Below, one piece after another: positions 1 through 7,806 of a stretch of DNA of 64,000 nt. The notes under the pieces are model-generated. The model ran no database searches. It saw only the letters and a list, made by a program, of their open reading frames with translations, and was not told the origin of the DNA. The stretch spans positions 310,001-374,000 of the forward strand of contig NZ_JBHUDY010000002.1 of assembly GCF_042678385.1 (NCBI RefSeq), read 5' to 3'. The position numbers and the translations under genes are program-made. Each line of letters starts with the position of its first letter. Positions within the stretch are counted from its first letter, which is position 1. Source of the DNA: Sphingomonas_B tabacisoli (GTDB lineage Bacteria > Pseudomonadota > Alphaproteobacteria > Sphingomonadales > Sphingomonadaceae).

Positions 1-1
1 C

Positions 2-745
2 ATCACGTTGAACCGCCCCGACCGGCTGAACAGCTTCAACACCATGATGCACGGCGAGCTGGCGGGCGTGCTCGACGAAGTCGCGGGCCGCGACGACCTG
101 CGCACGGTGCTGCTCACCGGCGCCGGCCGCGGTTTTTGCGCGGGACAGGACCTTTCCGATCGGGCCGTCGCTGCCGGCGCGGAGCCGGTCGATCTGGGTG
201 ATTCCGTGGATCGCTATTACGCGCCGCTGATCCGCCGGCTCACGACGCTCGCCAAGCCGGTCATTTGCGCGGTGAACGGCGTCGCGGCGGGCGCAGGGGC
301 GAACATCGCGCTTGCCTGCGACATCGTGATCGCGGCGCGCTCGGCGAAATTCATCCAGTCCTTCGCCAATATCGGCCTGATCCCGGATTCGGGCGGCACC
401 TGGATTTTGCCGCGCCTGGTCGGCCAGGCGCGGGCGCTCGGGCTGGCGCTGACCGGCGACCCGCTTCCCGCCGAAACCGCCGCGGAGTGGGGCCTGATCT
501 GGAAATGCGTCGACGACGCGGCGCTGATGGACGAAGCGGGGGCGCTCGCCGAGCGCTTCGCCAGCGGCCCGACGCGCGGCTATGCCGAAACCAAGCGCCT
601 GATCCGCGGCGCCTGGAGCCGGTCGCTCGACGCCGAGCTGGACCTTGAGCGCGACGCGATGCGCGAGCTCGGCCGCAGCGACGATTATCGCGAAGGCACC
701 GCCGCTTTCCTCGCCAAGCGCAAGCCCGTCTTCACCGGGCGCTGA
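2..745 (+). CDS. paaG: PaaG-type enoyl-CoA isomerase, 5' end cut by window
   Basis: Crotonase-fold enzyme that in the phenylacetate pathway isomerises ring-1,2-epoxyphenylacetyl-CoA to oxepin-CoA in the cytoplasm. The reading frame is open to the window edge and begins inside the conserved crotonase start ITLNRP, so the true start lies upstream and only a few N-terminal residues are missing. The oxyanion-hole stretch AVNGVAAGAGANIALACD and the C-terminal DYREGTAAFLAKRKPVF tail are typical of PaaG rather than a generic enoyl-CoA hydratase. paaZ follows after 23 bp and paaK after that, which fixes the pathway. Family is certain; the exact PaaG role rests on context. Confidence 0.9.
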   Translation: MTLNRPDRLNSFNTMMHGELAGVLDEVAGRDDLRTVLLTGAGRGFCAGQDLSDRAVAAGAEPVDLGDSVDRYYAPLIRRLTTLAKPVICAVNGVAAGAGANIALACDIVIAARSAKFIQSFANIGLIPDSGGTWILPRLVGQARALGLALTGDPLPAETAAEWGLIWKCVDDAALMDEAGALAERFASGPTRGYAETKRLIRGAWSRSLDAELDLERDAMRELGRSDDYREGTAAFLAKRKPVFTGR

Positions 746-768
746 CACCCGATTTTTCGGAGAAACCC

Positions 769-2793
769 ATGACCACGCAGTTGAAGAATTACGCCGCCGA
801 CCAATGGGTCGCGACCACCGGCGAGGGGACGCCGCTCTATTCTGCGATTACCGGCGAAATGGTGGCCCGCAGCGGCAGCGAAGGGCTCGATTTCAAGGCG
901 ATGCTCGACCATGCGCGCAATGTCGGCGGCCCGGCCTTGCGCGCGATGACGTTCCATGCGCGTGCGCGGATGGTGAAGGCGCTCGGCCAGGCGATCATGG
1001 ATCGCAAGGAAGAGCTCTACGCGCTCAATTGGGCGACAGGGGCGACGCGCCAGGACGGCTGGATCGATATCGAGGGCGGCGCGGGCACGCTCTTCACTAT
1101 GTCGTCCAAGGCGCGGCGCGAGCTTCCCGACGACGTCGTTCTGGCCGATGGCGACATGGAGCCGATCGGACGGCAAGGCACCTTCGTCGGCCAGCACGTC
1201 TATACTTCGCTTCAGGGCGCGGCCATCCACATTAACGCGTTCAACTTCCCGGTCTGGGGCATGTTGGAAAAACTGGGGCCGACGCTGATCGCCGGCATGC
1301 CTGCGATCATCAAACCGGCCTCGCCGGGCGCCTGGCTGGCCGAGGCGGCGTTCCGGATCATGATCGAGGCGGACGTGCTGCCGCCTGGCGCGCTGCAACT
1401 GATCGTCGGCCATCCCGGCGATCTGCTCGACCATCTGACCTGCCAGGATGTGGTGTCGTTCACCGGCTCCGCCACGACCGCGATGAAGCTGCAGTCGCAT
1501 CCGGTGATCGCGCGTGAAGCGGTGCGCTTCGTCGCCGAGCGAGACTCGCTGAACGCGTCGGTGCTGGGTCCGGACGCGACGGCGGACAGCCCGGAATTCG
1601 ACCTGTTCGTCAAGGAAGTCGTCCGCGAGATGACGGTGAAGGCGGGGCAGAAATGCACCGCGATCCGGCGCGCGCTTGTTCCGGCGGCGCAGCTCGACTC
1701 CGTCGAGGCGGCGCTGCGGGAGCGCCTTTCCAAAGTGGTGGTCGGTAACCCGCAGGCCGAAGGTGTGACGATGGGCGCGCTTGCGACGCCCGGACAGGCC
1801 GCCGAAGTGCGGCAGCGGGCGCGCGAGATGGCGTCCGAGGCACGGCTGGCGTTCGGCGATATTGATCGGGTCGATGTCCGCGGCGAGGTCGACAGCGCCG
1901 CGTTCGTGTCCCCGCTGCTGTTCCGCGCGGACGATCCGTGGAGCGCCCGGCTGATCCATGACGTCGAAGCGTTCGGGCCGGTCTCTACGATCATGCCCTA
2001 TCGCGATCTCGACGACGCGATCGCGCTCGCGAATCGCGGCAAGGGGTCGCTCGCGCTGTCCTTCTTCAGCTACGATCCGGAAGTCACGCGCGCGCTGGTC
2101 CTCGGCGCCGGCGCGTTCCACGGCCGGATCGTCATTGTCGACCGCGACAGCGCGCGCGAGTCGACGGGCCACGGCTCGCCCCTCCCCATGCTGATCCACG
2201 GCGGCCCCGGCCGAGCGGGCGGCGGCGAGGAAATGGGCGGCGTGCGCGGCGTGAAGCATTATATGCAGCGCTCGGCGCTTCAGGGATCGCCGCGCCAGCT
2301 CTCCGCCGTGATCGGGCGCTGGCTGCCCGGCGCGCCGCAGCCCGAAGGCCCCGTCCACCCGTTCCGCATGCGCTTGGGCGAGCTGCCGATCGGCTACACG
2401 CTGAAGACGCCGTCGCGCACCGTCACGCTCGAGGATATCGAGCATTTCGCGCACTTCACCGGCGACACTTTCTACGCGCACATGGACGAGGAAGCCGCCG
2501 CCCGCAGCCCGATCTTCGGCGGACGCGTGGCGCACGGCTATCTGATCCTGTCCTTCGCCGCCGGCCTGTTCGTCGACCCCGCGGAAGGCCCGGTGCTCGC
2601 GAACTATGGCCTCGAAGGGCTGCGCTTCATCAAGCCCGTGAAGCCCGGCGATTCGATGCGCGTGGAACTCACCGTCAAATCGAAGACGCAGCGTTCGGAG
2701 GATCAGGGCGAAGTCCGCTGGTCGGTATCGGCGTTCAATCAGGACGACGAACTGGTCGCGACCTACGAACTGCTCACGATGAACGCAGCCTAG
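769..2793 (+). CDS. paaZ: bifunctional oxepin-CoA hydrolase / semialdehyde dehydrogenase PaaZ
   Basis: 674 residues with two domains. Residues 1 to about 520 are an aldehyde dehydrogenase with nucleophile Cys296 in GQKCTAIRR, oxidising 3-oxo-5,6-dehydrosuberyl-CoA semialdehyde with NADP. Residues about 540-674 are a MaoC-type hotdog hydratase (TGDTFYAHMD, then GGRVAHGYLI) that opens the oxepin-CoA ring. Length and domain order match the PaaZ family. The ATG is preceded by GGAGAAACCC. It lies 23 bp after paaG, and its TAG stop directly abuts the paaK start, so the three are almost certainly one transcript. Confidence 0.95.
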   Translation: MTTQLKNYAADQWVATTGEGTPLYSAITGEMVARSGSEGLDFKAMLDHARNVGGPALRAMTFHARARMVKALGQAIMDRKEELYALNWATGATRQDGWIDIEGGAGTLFTMSSKARRELPDDVVLADGDMEPIGRQGTFVGQHVYTSLQGAAIHINAFNFPVWGMLEKLGPTLIAGMPAIIKPASPGAWLAEAAFRIMIEADVLPPGALQLIVGHPGDLLDHLTCQDVVSFTGSATTAMKLQSHPVIAREAVRFVAERDSLNASVLGPDATADSPEFDLFVKEVVREMTVKAGQKCTAIRRALVPAAQLDSVEAALRERLSKVVVGNPQAEGVTMGALATPGQAAEVRQRAREMASEARLAFGDIDRVDVRGEVDSAAFVSPLLFRADDPWSARLIHDVEAFGPVSTIMPYRDLDDAIALANRGKGSLALSFFSYDPEVTRALVLGAGAFHGRIVIVDRDSARESTGHGSPLPMLIHGGPGRAGGGEEMGGVRGVKHYMQRSALQGSPRQLSAVIGRWLPGAPQPEGPVHPFRMRLGELPIGYTLKTPSRTVTLEDIEHFAHFTGDTFYAHMDEEAAARSPIFGGRVAHGYLILSFAAGLFVDPAEGPVLANYGLEGLRFIKPVKPGDSMRVELTVKSKTQRSEDQGEVRWSVSAFNQDDELVATYELLTMNAA

Positions 2794-4071
2794 GTGGACT
2801 ACGGGCCGGTCTCCGCCAAGGAGCTCCGGCTCCTCCAGCTCAAGCGCCTTCGCGCCACGCTGGACCACGCCTATGCGAACGCGCCTTTCTACCGGGAGGC
2901 GTTCGACCGCCACGGCGTGACGCCGGGCGATCTGCGCGACCTGTCGGACCTGCAGCGCTTTCCCTTCACCGGCAAGGCGGACCTGCGCGCGAACTATCCG
3001 TTCGGCATGTTCGCCACGCCGATGGAGCAAGTCGCGCGGATTCACGCATCGTCCGGCACCACCGGCAAGCCGACTGTCGTCGGCTATACGGCGGAGGATA
3101 TCCGCATCTGGTCCAGCCTCGTCGCCCGCTCGCTCCACGCCGCTGGAGTGCGGCCGGGCATGAAAGTGCATGTCGCCTATGGCTATGGCCTCTTCACTGG
3201 CGGTTTGGGCGCGCATTACGGCGCGGAGGCGCTCGGCTGCACCGTGATCCCGATGTCGGGAGGGCAGACCGAAAGGCAGGTCCAGCTCATCTGCGATTTC
3301 CAGCCAGACGCAATCATGGTGACGCCCAGCTATATGCTGGCGCTGCTCGACGAATTCCGCCGCCAGGGCCTCGACCCGCGCGCGTCGTCGCTGCGCTTCG
3401 GCATATTCGGCGCGGAGCCGTGGACGGAAGCGATGCGACGGGAGATCGAGACCGGCTTCGATCTGTGCGCGACCGACATTTACGGCCTGTCCGAAGTGAT
3501 GGGGCCCGGCGTCGCGCAGGAGTTCGCGGGCGACGGCATGCCGACTATCTGGGAGGATCATTTCCTGCCCGAGATCGTCGATCCCGAAACCGGCCAGCCG
3601 CTTCCCGATGGCGAGGAAGGCGAGCTGGTCTTCACCTCGCTCACCAAGCAGGCGCTGCCGATCATCCGCTACCGCACGCGCGACCTGACGCGGCTGATGT
3701 CCGGCAGCCGCACGCCGATGCGCCGCATGGCGAAGATCACCGGCCGCTCGGACGACATGCTCATCATCCGCGGCGTGAACCTGTTCCCGACCCAGATCGA
3801 GGAACAGATTCTCGCCTGCCCGGCGCTTGCGCCCCATTTCCTGATCGAGCTGACCCGTCCCGCCCGGATGGATGAAGTCACCGTCTTCGTCGAAGGACGG
3901 GCGGGCGCCGATCCCGGCACATGCGCGGAGCAAGGCCGACTTCTCGCCCATCGCGTCAAGGAAGCGACCGGCATTTCCCTGCGCGTCGAAATCCGCCCCA
4001 GCGGCGCGCTCGAGCGGTCGGCGGGCAAGGCCGTGCGGGTCCGCGACTTGCGTCAGGGCGCGGCCACATGA
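2794..4071 (+). CDS. paaK: phenylacetate-CoA ligase PaaK
   Basis: 425-residue acyl-adenylate-forming enzyme that activates phenylacetate to phenylacetyl-CoA with ATP and CoA, the entry step of the pathway. The P-loop SSGTTGKPTVV is near residue 86, the motif YGLSEVMGPGVAQE near residue 230, and the hinge region YRTRDLTRL and the RSDDMLIIRGVN motif follow, all in PaaK order. The start is a GTG immediately after the paaZ TAG with no gap; no good alternative exists because the next in-frame ATG is beyond conserved sequence. The stop overlaps the next gene as ATGA, so translation is probably coupled. Confidence 0.94.
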   Translation: MDYGPVSAKELRLLQLKRLRATLDHAYANAPFYREAFDRHGVTPGDLRDLSDLQRFPFTGKADLRANYPFGMFATPMEQVARIHASSGTTGKPTVVGYTAEDIRIWSSLVARSLHAAGVRPGMKVHVAYGYGLFTGGLGAHYGAEALGCTVIPMSGGQTERQVQLICDFQPDAIMVTPSYMLALLDEFRRQGLDPRASSLRFGIFGAEPWTEAMRREIETGFDLCATDIYGLSEVMGPGVAQEFAGDGMPTIWEDHFLPEIVDPETGQPLPDGEEGELVFTSLTKQALPIIRYRTRDLTRLMSGSRTPMRRMAKITGRSDDMLIIRGVNLFPTQIEEQILACPALAPHFLIELTRPARMDEVTVFVEGRAGADPGTCAEQGRLLAHRVKEATGISLRVEIRPSGALERSAGKAVRVRDLRQGAAT

Positions 4072-4817
4072 CCCGCAACGGACTGGCATTCGAGCAGGGC
4101 GGCACGGACGGACCGCTGCTCGTTCTGATCCACGGCCTCGGCGCGACGGCCGGCGTCTGGTCGGCGATGCTGGCCGAACCCCGATGGCGCGGACGCTGGA
4201 TCGCGCCCGATCTGCCGGGTCATGGCGGATCGGATCATAGCGGCGATTATTCGGTCGAGGCGATGGCCACTGCGGTCGGCGCGCTGATCGAAGCAGAACG
4301 GCACGGGCAGCCCGTCACGATCCTTGGTCACTCGCTCGGCGGACTCGTCGCCATCGCGCTCGCCGGCGGCGGATCGCCCGTCCGCGCCGCCTATGGCCTC
4401 GGCATCAAGGTCGACTGGACCGACGAGGAGCTGCAGCGTTTCGCCGGGCTGGCCGCGCGGCCGCCCAAGCTGTTCGCGACCGAAGCGGAGGCGCTGGCGC
4501 AGCACCGCCGCAATTGCGGACTGGGTGAAGCGCCGCTCGATTGCCCATCGCTTGCCCGCGGCGTGGCGCAGCAGGATGGCGGGTGGCGCGCGGCGATGGA
4601 CATGGCCGCCTTTGCGGTCGAGCGTCCGCTTATGGCCGAGCTGATCGCTGCGGCGCGCTGCCCGGTCCGGCTGGCGTGCGGGGAAGGGGACGCGATGATC
4701 TCGGCAGAGCGCCTGCGCGATTTCGATCCGCGGGCCTTCGCCATTGCCGGCGCCGGCCACAACGCGATGGTCGATGCGCCGGGCGCGATCTGGGACTGGC
4801 TGGAGCAGGCGCCGTGA
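4068..4817 (+). CDS. alpha/beta hydrolase in the paa operon
   Basis: 249-residue alpha/beta hydrolase. The oxyanion HGLGATAGVW is near residue 22, the nucleophile elbow GHSLGG has Ser89, an acid candidate lies in GEGDAM, and the catalytic His is in GAGHNAM near the C-terminus. The start chosen is the ATG overlapping the paaK stop (ATGA); a longer frame upstream is only a shadow of paaK. The next gene starts within this stop codon. Substrate is unknown. Position between paaK and a P450 suggests hydrolysis of an aromatic ester, thioester or ring-cleavage intermediate, but nothing in the sequence proves it. Confidence 0.85.
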   Translation: MTRNGLAFEQGGTDGPLLVLIHGLGATAGVWSAMLAEPRWRGRWIAPDLPGHGGSDHSGDYSVEAMATAVGALIEAERHGQPVTILGHSLGGLVAIALAGGGSPVRAAYGLGIKVDWTDEELQRFAGLAARPPKLFATEAEALAQHRRNCGLGEAPLDCPSLARGVAQQDGGWRAAMDMAAFAVERPLMAELIAAARCPVRLACGEGDAMISAERLRDFDPRAFAIAGAGHNAMVDAPGAIWDWLEQAP

Positions 4818-6037
4818 CGCGTGCAGTTCCGGCGCCCTGGTCGCTGAGCGATCCGCCGGACGGATTCTTCGACGATCCTTTCCCCTTCTACCGCCAACTG
4901 CGCGAGGAAGCACCCATCGCCACCGCGCCCGACGGATCGATCCTGCTCTCGCGCCACGCCGATCTTTCCGCCGTCTATCGCGACGCGGCCGCGTTCAGCT
5001 CGGACAAGAAAGTCGAGTTCGCGCCCAAATATGGCGACACGCCGCTGTTCGCGCACCACACGACCAGCCTCGTCTTCAACGACGATCCCTATCACGCGCG
5101 GGTGCGCAAGCGGCTGGTCGGCGCATTGAACCCGCGCGCGCTGGCGGTGCTCGCCGAAGCGCTCGGCCCTTATTGCGGCACGCTGCTCGACCGGTTCGCG
5201 GATGCGGGCGGCGGCGATGCGATCGAGAATTACGCCGCGGCTATCCCGGTGCGCGTCATCGGCGACATGCTGGGCGTGCCGGAGCACGATCGCGGACCGT
5301 TGCGCGGCTGGTCGCTCGCCATCCTCGGCGCATTGGAGCCGCAGCCGTCGCCGGAGCGGCTTGCGCTCGGCAACACGGCCGTGGGCGATTTCTCCGCCTA
5401 TCTCGCCGACCTGATCGAAGCCCGCCATCGCGCACCCGGCGATCCCGAGCGCGATCTGCTGACGCGGCTGATCGCAGGTGAAGGCGACGCGGCGCTCACC
5501 CCGGCCGAGCTGATCCACAACGCGATTTTCCTGCTGAACGCCGGCCATGAGACGACCAGCAACCTGATCGGCAGCGCGCTCCATATCCTCGCGACGCGCG
5601 CGGATGTCCGCCGGACGCTGATCGCGGACGACGCCGCAGTGACGGATTTCGTCGAGGAAGTGTTGCGCTTCGAAAGCCCGAACCAGCTCGGCAACCGCCG
5701 CGCGCTGCGCGGTACCCAAATCGCCGGCGTGCCGGTCGCGGCGGGTACGCAGATCACGCTCGTCATCGGCGCCGCCAATCGCGATCCCGCCGCGTTCGAT
5801 GATCCCGAGACGTTCGATCCTTGCCGCACGCCCAATCGCCACCTCGCGTTCGGTGCCGGCCCGCATCAGTGCGCCGGCCTCACCCTTGCCCGGATCGAAG
5901 CGCGCATTGCGATCGCCGCCTGGCTGCGGCGCTTCCCGGATTTCGAACTGGCCCGTCCCGCACGCTGGCAGCGCCGCGTCCGTTTTCGCGGGCTCAGCGC
6001 GCTCGAAATCAGACCGGCATCGCCGTCGAATATTTGA
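4814..6037 (+). CDS. cytochrome P450
   Basis: 407-residue soluble bacterial P450. The I-helix oxygen-activation motif is AGHETTS, the ExxR pair is in EEVLRFESP, and the haem ligand is Cys353 in FGAGPHQCAGL. The GTG start overlaps the hydrolase stop (GTGA), so a longer upstream frame is rejected. No membrane segment is seen. No ferredoxin or reductase gene is adjacent, so redox partners must come from elsewhere. Placement as last gene of the paa operon implies hydroxylation of an aromatic or acid feeding phenylacetate degradation (inference). Its last 29 bp overlap the convergent Lrp gene. Confidence 0.93.
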   Translation: MTRAVPAPWSLSDPPDGFFDDPFPFYRQLREEAPIATAPDGSILLSRHADLSAVYRDAAAFSSDKKVEFAPKYGDTPLFAHHTTSLVFNDDPYHARVRKRLVGALNPRALAVLAEALGPYCGTLLDRFADAGGGDAIENYAAAIPVRVIGDMLGVPEHDRGPLRGWSLAILGALEPQPSPERLALGNTAVGDFSAYLADLIEARHRAPGDPERDLLTRLIAGEGDAALTPAELIHNAIFLLNAGHETTSNLIGSALHILATRADVRRTLIADDAAVTDFVEEVLRFESPNQLGNRRALRGTQIAGVPVAAGTQITLVIGAANRDPAAFDDPETFDPCRTPNRHLAFGAGPHQCAGLTLARIEARIAIAAWLRRFPDFELARPARWQRRVRFRGLSALEIRPASPSNI

Positions 6038-6512
6038 CCCGGTTGAGCGCGAAATGAGACGAGGAACTAGCCACCGCCGGATGGTTCAGCAGCGTCTGCA
6101 TGACGAAGCGCTCATAGTCGCGCACATCGCCGACCGCGATCCGCAGCAGATAGTCCCACTCGCCCGACATCGAATAGCAATCCATCACTTCCGGATGCTG
6201 TTGAACGAACGCTTCGAAGCTCGATCGCACGTCCGACGCATGGCTTTTCATGCGGACCTGGCAGATCGCATCGAGGCCGCGCCCGACCTTGGCCGGATCG
6301 ACCAGCCGCACTGCCGGCCCTAACACGCCGGCCGCCTCCAGCGCCTTGATCCGCCGCCAGCAGGATGCCGGCGAGGCGGCGACCTCCACTGCCAGATCGG
6401 CATGGCTGATCGCGCCGTCGCGCTGCAGTACGCGCAGGATTCGGCGGTCGAGCGCATCCAGTTCGAACGGAGCGGCAGATTGACGATCATTTTCTTCCAT
6501 GCGGCTCATCAT
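6009..6512 (-). CDS. Lrp/AsnC-family transcriptional regulator
   Basis: 167 residues. The N-terminal winged helix is marked by LDALDRRILRVLQRDG and SPASCWRRIKALEAAGV, and a C-terminal RAM ligand-binding domain by CYSMSGEWDYLLRI. Such proteins sense amino acids. It is divergent from the aminotransferase-dehydrogenase genes with an 82-bp gap, an arrangement typical of BkdR-like regulators controlling amino acid breakdown. Its 3' end overlaps the P450 gene tail to tail by 29 bp. ATG starts at 6512 and at 6509 are both possible. Confidence 0.92.
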   Translation of the reverse strand: MMSRMEENDRQSAAPFELDALDRRILRVLQRDGAISHADLAVEVAASPASCWRRIKALEAAGVLGPAVRLVDPAKVGRGLDAICQVRMKSHASDVRSSFEAFVQQHPEVMDCYSMSGEWDYLLRIAVGDVRDYERFVMQTLLNHPAVASSSSHFALNRVKYSTAMPV

Positions 6513-6594
6513 ACCGGATTGAACGTTTCACATTGTAGCTGAAACTGCCCGAAACAGAAATGATTTTGCATGCGAAATGGTTTAGGGGTTTCGC

Positions 6595-7806
6595 ATGGCC
6601 ACCTTGATCGATCCCGTTCCCTTGACTGCCGCGCCGATCGGTACGCTGGACGCGCTGACGCTGCAGCCTCCCGATCCCCTGCTGTCGGTCATCGGCGCTT
6701 TCCGCGCCGATCCGCGGCCCGGCAAGATCGACGTCGGTGTCGGGGTGTTCCGCACGGAAGCGGGCGAGACGCCCGTCTTCCGGTCGATGAAGGCGGCGGA
6801 AGCGGTGCTGCTGGAGACGCAGCGGACCAAGGCCTATCTCGGCCCCGAAGGCGATATCGGCTTCTTCGAAGCGCTGCGCCCGGTCGTGTTCGGCGCGGCC
6901 GATCCCGGCGCGCGAGTGTTCGGGCTGCAGACGCCCGGCGGCACCGGCGCGCTCCGGCTTGCGGCGGAGCTGATCGCGCTTGCCCGGCCCGGCGCGCGCG
7001 TGTTCCTCGGCACGCCGACCTGGCCCAATCACCCGCCGATCCTGAAGAAGACCGGCCTGCAGCAAATCCCCTACCGCCACTTCGATCCGCAGACCCAGGC
7101 CGTGTGCGCCGACCAGGTGTTCGAGGCGCTGGACAGCGCGCAGGCGGGCGACGTCGCGCTGCTGCAGGTGTGCTGCCACAACCCGACCGGGGCCGATTTC
7201 AATCTCGAGCAATGGCGGGAGATCGCCCGCATCCTCGGCCGCCGTGGCGTGCTGCCCTTGCTCGACCTCGCCTATCAGGGGCTTGCGGAAGGACTCGAGG
7301 CCGACGCCGCCGGCGTTCGCATCGTGCTGGAGCAAGTGCCGGCCGCGCTGATCGCCTATTCCTGCGACAAGAATTTCGGCCTCTACCGCGAGCGCACCGG
7401 CGCGCTGTTCGGCGTCGCCGCGACCGGCGAAGCGGCGCGGATCGCACATTCGAACGTGCTCGCGCTGGCCCGTGCCGCCTGGTCGATGCCGCCCGATCAC
7501 GGCGCCGCCGCCGCCCGCATCATCCTGGAGGATCCGGCGCTCGCCGCCGACTGGCGCGCCGAGCTCGCCGAGATGCGCGACCGCATCGTTTCCATGCGCG
7601 AACTGCTCGGCATGATCGACCCGGCTTTCGCGCCGCTCGCCCGCCAGCACGGCATGTTCTCGACCTTGCCGCTCTCGCCGGACCAGGTGCGCCGGCTGCG
7701 CGAGGAGTTCGCGATTTACATGCCGAATTCCGGCCGGATCAATGTCGCCGGCCTCACCCGCGGCAATGTCGAAGCATTCGTGCGCGCGGTGCGGAGCGTG
7801 ATGTGA
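6595..7806 (+). CDS. tyrB: aromatic amino acid aminotransferase
   Basis: 403-residue class I PLP aminotransferase of the AspC/TyrB group. The PLP lysine is Lys259 in YSCDKNFGLY, the Asn-Pro motif is CCHNPTG, and GVGVFRTEAGETPVFRSM is the expected N-terminal strand. It transfers the amino group of phenylalanine, tyrosine or aspartate to 2-oxoglutarate in the cytoplasm. The stop overlaps the next start as TGATG, so it is coupled to the 2-oxoacid dehydrogenase genes; this favours aromatic or branched-chain substrates over aspartate. The tyrB symbol is by family, not by proven substrate. Confidence 0.85.
   Translation: MATLIDPVPLTAAPIGTLDALTLQPPDPLLSVIGAFRADPRPGKIDVGVGVFRTEAGETPVFRSMKAAEAVLLETQRTKAYLGPEGDIGFFEALRPVVFGAADPGARVFGLQTPGGTGALRLAAELIALARPGARVFLGTPTWPNHPPILKKTGLQQIPYRHFDPQTQAVCADQVFEALDSAQAGDVALLQVCCHNPTGADFNLEQWREIARILGRRGVLPLLDLAYQGLAEGLEADAAGVRIVLEQVPAALIAYSCDKNFGLYRERTGALFGVAATGEAARIAHSNVLALARAAWSMPPDHGAAAARIILEDPALAADWRAELAEMRDRIVSMRELLGMIDPAFAPLARQHGMFSTLPLSPDQVRRLREEFAIYMPNSGRINVAGLTRGNVEAFVRAVRSVM

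Noticed and set aside
685..4089. 1134-residue frame on the minus strand opposite paaZ-paaK
   Set aside because: Arg/His/Asp-rich translation with no motifs; it is the shadow of GC-rich codon use in the real genes on the plus strand.
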